NCBI GenBank assembly: GCA_014238325.1
Contig: JABABH010000261.1
Location: 1 to 7,621 of the forward strand
Origin: Coxiellaceae bacterium
GTDB lineage: Bacteria > Pseudomonadota > Gammaproteobacteria > Coxiellales > Coxiellaceae
DNA: 7,621 nt
Direction of reading: 5' to 3'
This document shows positions 6,074 to 7,621 of the stretch, piece after piece. The first letter of the stretch is position 1. Each line of letters starts with the position of its first letter. The notes under the pieces were generated by a model. The model made no database searches. It worked only from the letters and a program-made list of their open reading frames with translations, and was not told the DNA's origin. A program made the position numbers and the translations under genes.

Positions 6074-7522
6074 ATGCATTTTAAAGCTATGTTTAAAATG
6101 CTTGGCATATTACTCATGCTATTTAGCGTCAGCATGTTATTACCGATCGGCGTCGGACTTCTATACCATCATACAAACGTGATTAATTTTTTAGAGTCCT
6201 TTGTTTTGACATTTGGGATTGGACTGATGCTATGGCTCAGTTTTCGTAACTATATTTACGAATTACGCACGCGGGATGGCTTTCTCATGGTCGTCCTAAT
6301 TTGGGTCGTGCTCACGGCCTTCGGCAGTATCCCATTTCTCTTCACTTTATATCCCACACTCTCATTTACCGATGCTATATTTGAAACTACCTCTGGTCTT
6401 ACGACGACAGGGGCTAGTGTCATCCCAAGTGTTCGGAACTTATCACATGCCATGTTATATTATCGACAACAATTACATTTATTTGGTGGCATTGGAATTA
6501 TCGTGCTTGCTGTTGCCGTGACGCCCATGTTAGGCATTGGTGGTATGCAATTATACCGCGCAGAGGTTACAGGACCGATGAAAACGACCAAACTAACACC
6601 ACGGATCAAAGAAACCGCACAGGCCCTATGGTATGTTTATTTTGGGTTAGCCGCCTTATGTACCCTCAGTTATTGGCTGGCTGGCATGTCTTTATTTGAT
6701 GCCGTAGGCGAAAGCTTTAGCACTATCTCGACGGGCGGTTTTTCAACGCATGACAACAGTTTTGCTTATTATCACAGTATTACGATTGAACTCATTGCCA
6801 CTATTTTTATGCTATTAAGCGCGACGAATTTTGCGCTACATTTTCATGCCCTGAAGCAACGCCAATTATCCGTCTATGTCAAAGACCGAGAGTTCCTCGC
6901 TTATCTTAAAATTATCCTCGTTACAACGGCGATTGTGGTGATCATTCTGCTTGTCCATGAGCATCCTAACAACCACCACTCCTTCATCAATATATTATTC
7001 ACCGTCACGTCTTTGATCAGCACCACAGGGTTAACCACGACAGACTTTAGCATTTGGCCCTCCTTTCTACCGTTTCTTATGATGTTTATTGCACTCTTAG
7101 GTGGTTGCGCTGGATCGACAGCAGGAGGCATCAAAATCATCCGTGGACTATTACTGCATCAACAAGGTAAACGTGAACTAAAACGCTTAATCCACCCAAG
7201 CGCAACGTGGGCCGTCAAAATCGGAAATCAGATACTACCTGAACACCTCATGCAGGCTGTATGGGCATTTATGTCTTTTTTTATCGCCACCTTTGTGATT
7301 TTTTTATTGGGCTTGCTAGCCACTGGGCTGAATTTTACCACGGCTTTTAGTGTCATCGTGACTTGCATATCGAATACGGGCGCAGGGATTGGCGGAGTGG
7401 CTGGTAATTTTAGCCATCTACCTACCCTCAGCAAATGGATCTGCATCGTCGCCATGCTCATTGGACGCCTGGAGATCTTTACTATTCTGGTATTATTTTT
7501 ACCGACGTATTGGCGAAATTAA
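6074..7522 (+). CDS. trkH: Trk potassium uptake system membrane subunit TrkH
   Basis: A 482-residue inner-membrane K+ transporter (E. coli TrkH 483) of the TrkH/KtrB superfamily, built from four membrane-pore-membrane repeats plus N-terminal segments. The four pore loops with their filter glycines are visible: TTGAS (111-115), STGGF (219-223), STTGL (316-320) and SNTGAG (433-438). The gating loop between pore regions, GGCAGSTAGG (343-352), is present and nearly the same as in E. coli, with Ala350 where E. coli has Gly. The start MHF matches the family N terminus. It begins 3 bases after the trkA stop with no good Shine-Dalgarno sequence of its own, so translation is probably coupled to trkA. 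Together the two genes encode the core K+ uptake complex. I saw no trkG or other subunit. Confidence 0.97.
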   Translation: MHFKAMFKMLGILLMLFSVSMLLPIGVGLLYHHTNVINFLESFVLTFGIGLMLWLSFRNYIYELRTRDGFLMVVLIWVVLTAFGSIPFLFTLYPTLSFTDAIFETTSGLTTTGASVIPSVRNLSHAMLYYRQQLHLFGGIGIIVLAVAVTPMLGIGGMQLYRAEVTGPMKTTKLTPRIKETAQALWYVYFGLAALCTLSYWLAGMSLFDAVGESFSTISTGGFSTHDNSFAYYHSITIELIATIFMLLSATNFALHFHALKQRQLSVYVKDREFLAYLKIILVTTAIVVIILLVHEHPNNHHSFINILFTVTSLISTTGLTTTDFSIWPSFLPFLMMFIALLGGCAGSTAGGIKIIRGLLLHQQGKRELKRLIHPSATWAVKIGNQILPEHLMQAVWAFMSFFIATFVIFLLGLLATGLNFTTAFSVIVTCISNTGAGIGGVAGNFSHLPTLSKWICIVAMLIGRLEIFTILVLFLPTYWRN

Positions 7523-7621
7523 TCTGCCCTCGCTCTTCTCTACATGATATACCCATGCCACTGACAAGATGCGAAGCATACACTGAAGCGACTCATCACG
7601 ATGGGGATTAAGGGGTCAACC
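7523..7621. other. short non-coding tail after trkH
   Basis: These 99 bases hold no open frame with a start signal and no hairpin with a T-run. If trkH transcription ends here by an intrinsic terminator, it lies beyond the window or is Rho-dependent. Confidence 0.5.

Overview
The window carries six well-formed genes of ordinary gammaproteobacterial type. Four are on the minus strand: a universal stress protein, shikimate dehydrogenase, penicillin-binding protein 4 and an unidentified membrane protein. Two are on the plus strand: trkA and trkH. TrkA and TrkH match the Escherichia coli proteins I remember almost end to end and at nearly the same length (457 and 482 residues), and PBP4 (478 residues) also has its E. 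coli counterpart's size. The DNA is moderately AT-rich. These points suggest a gammaproteobacterium, perhaps a host-associated one such as the Legionellales, but no gene here fixes the order. That placement is an inference.

Layout. Positions 1-220 hold no recognisable gene. A uspA-family gene (221-667, minus) follows, with a plausible sigma-70 promoter and an interrupted palindrome just upstream of its start. Next comes a gene-poor stretch of about 870 bases (668-1534) with several inverted repeats, a near-identical pair of short direct repeats and one small open frame. It is the least explained part of the window. Then comes a minus-strand cluster, in transcription order: a six-segment membrane protein (4413-3844), dacB (3847-2411, sharing an ATGA stop/start with the membrane protein) and aroE (2374-1535, 36 bases after dacB). 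A divergent 283-base intergenic region (4414-4696) separates this cluster from trkA (4697-6070) and trkH (6074-7522), which are only 3 bases apart and surely form one operon. The last 99 bases are non-coding as far as I can see.

Function. TrkH is the K+-translocating membrane subunit and TrkA its cytosolic NAD(H)/nucleotide-binding regulator, so the plus-strand operon encodes a complete Trk potassium uptake core. DacB trims or cleaves peptidoglycan cross-links in the periplasm. AroE makes shikimate for aromatic amino acid and folate synthesis. Its join to dacB looks like operon packing, not a shared pathway. The most checkable oddities are an AroE that keeps its catalytic Lys/Asp but has changed several conserved substrate-pocket residues, and the structured non-coding stretch at about 930-1180. 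I found no convincing new multi-gene system.
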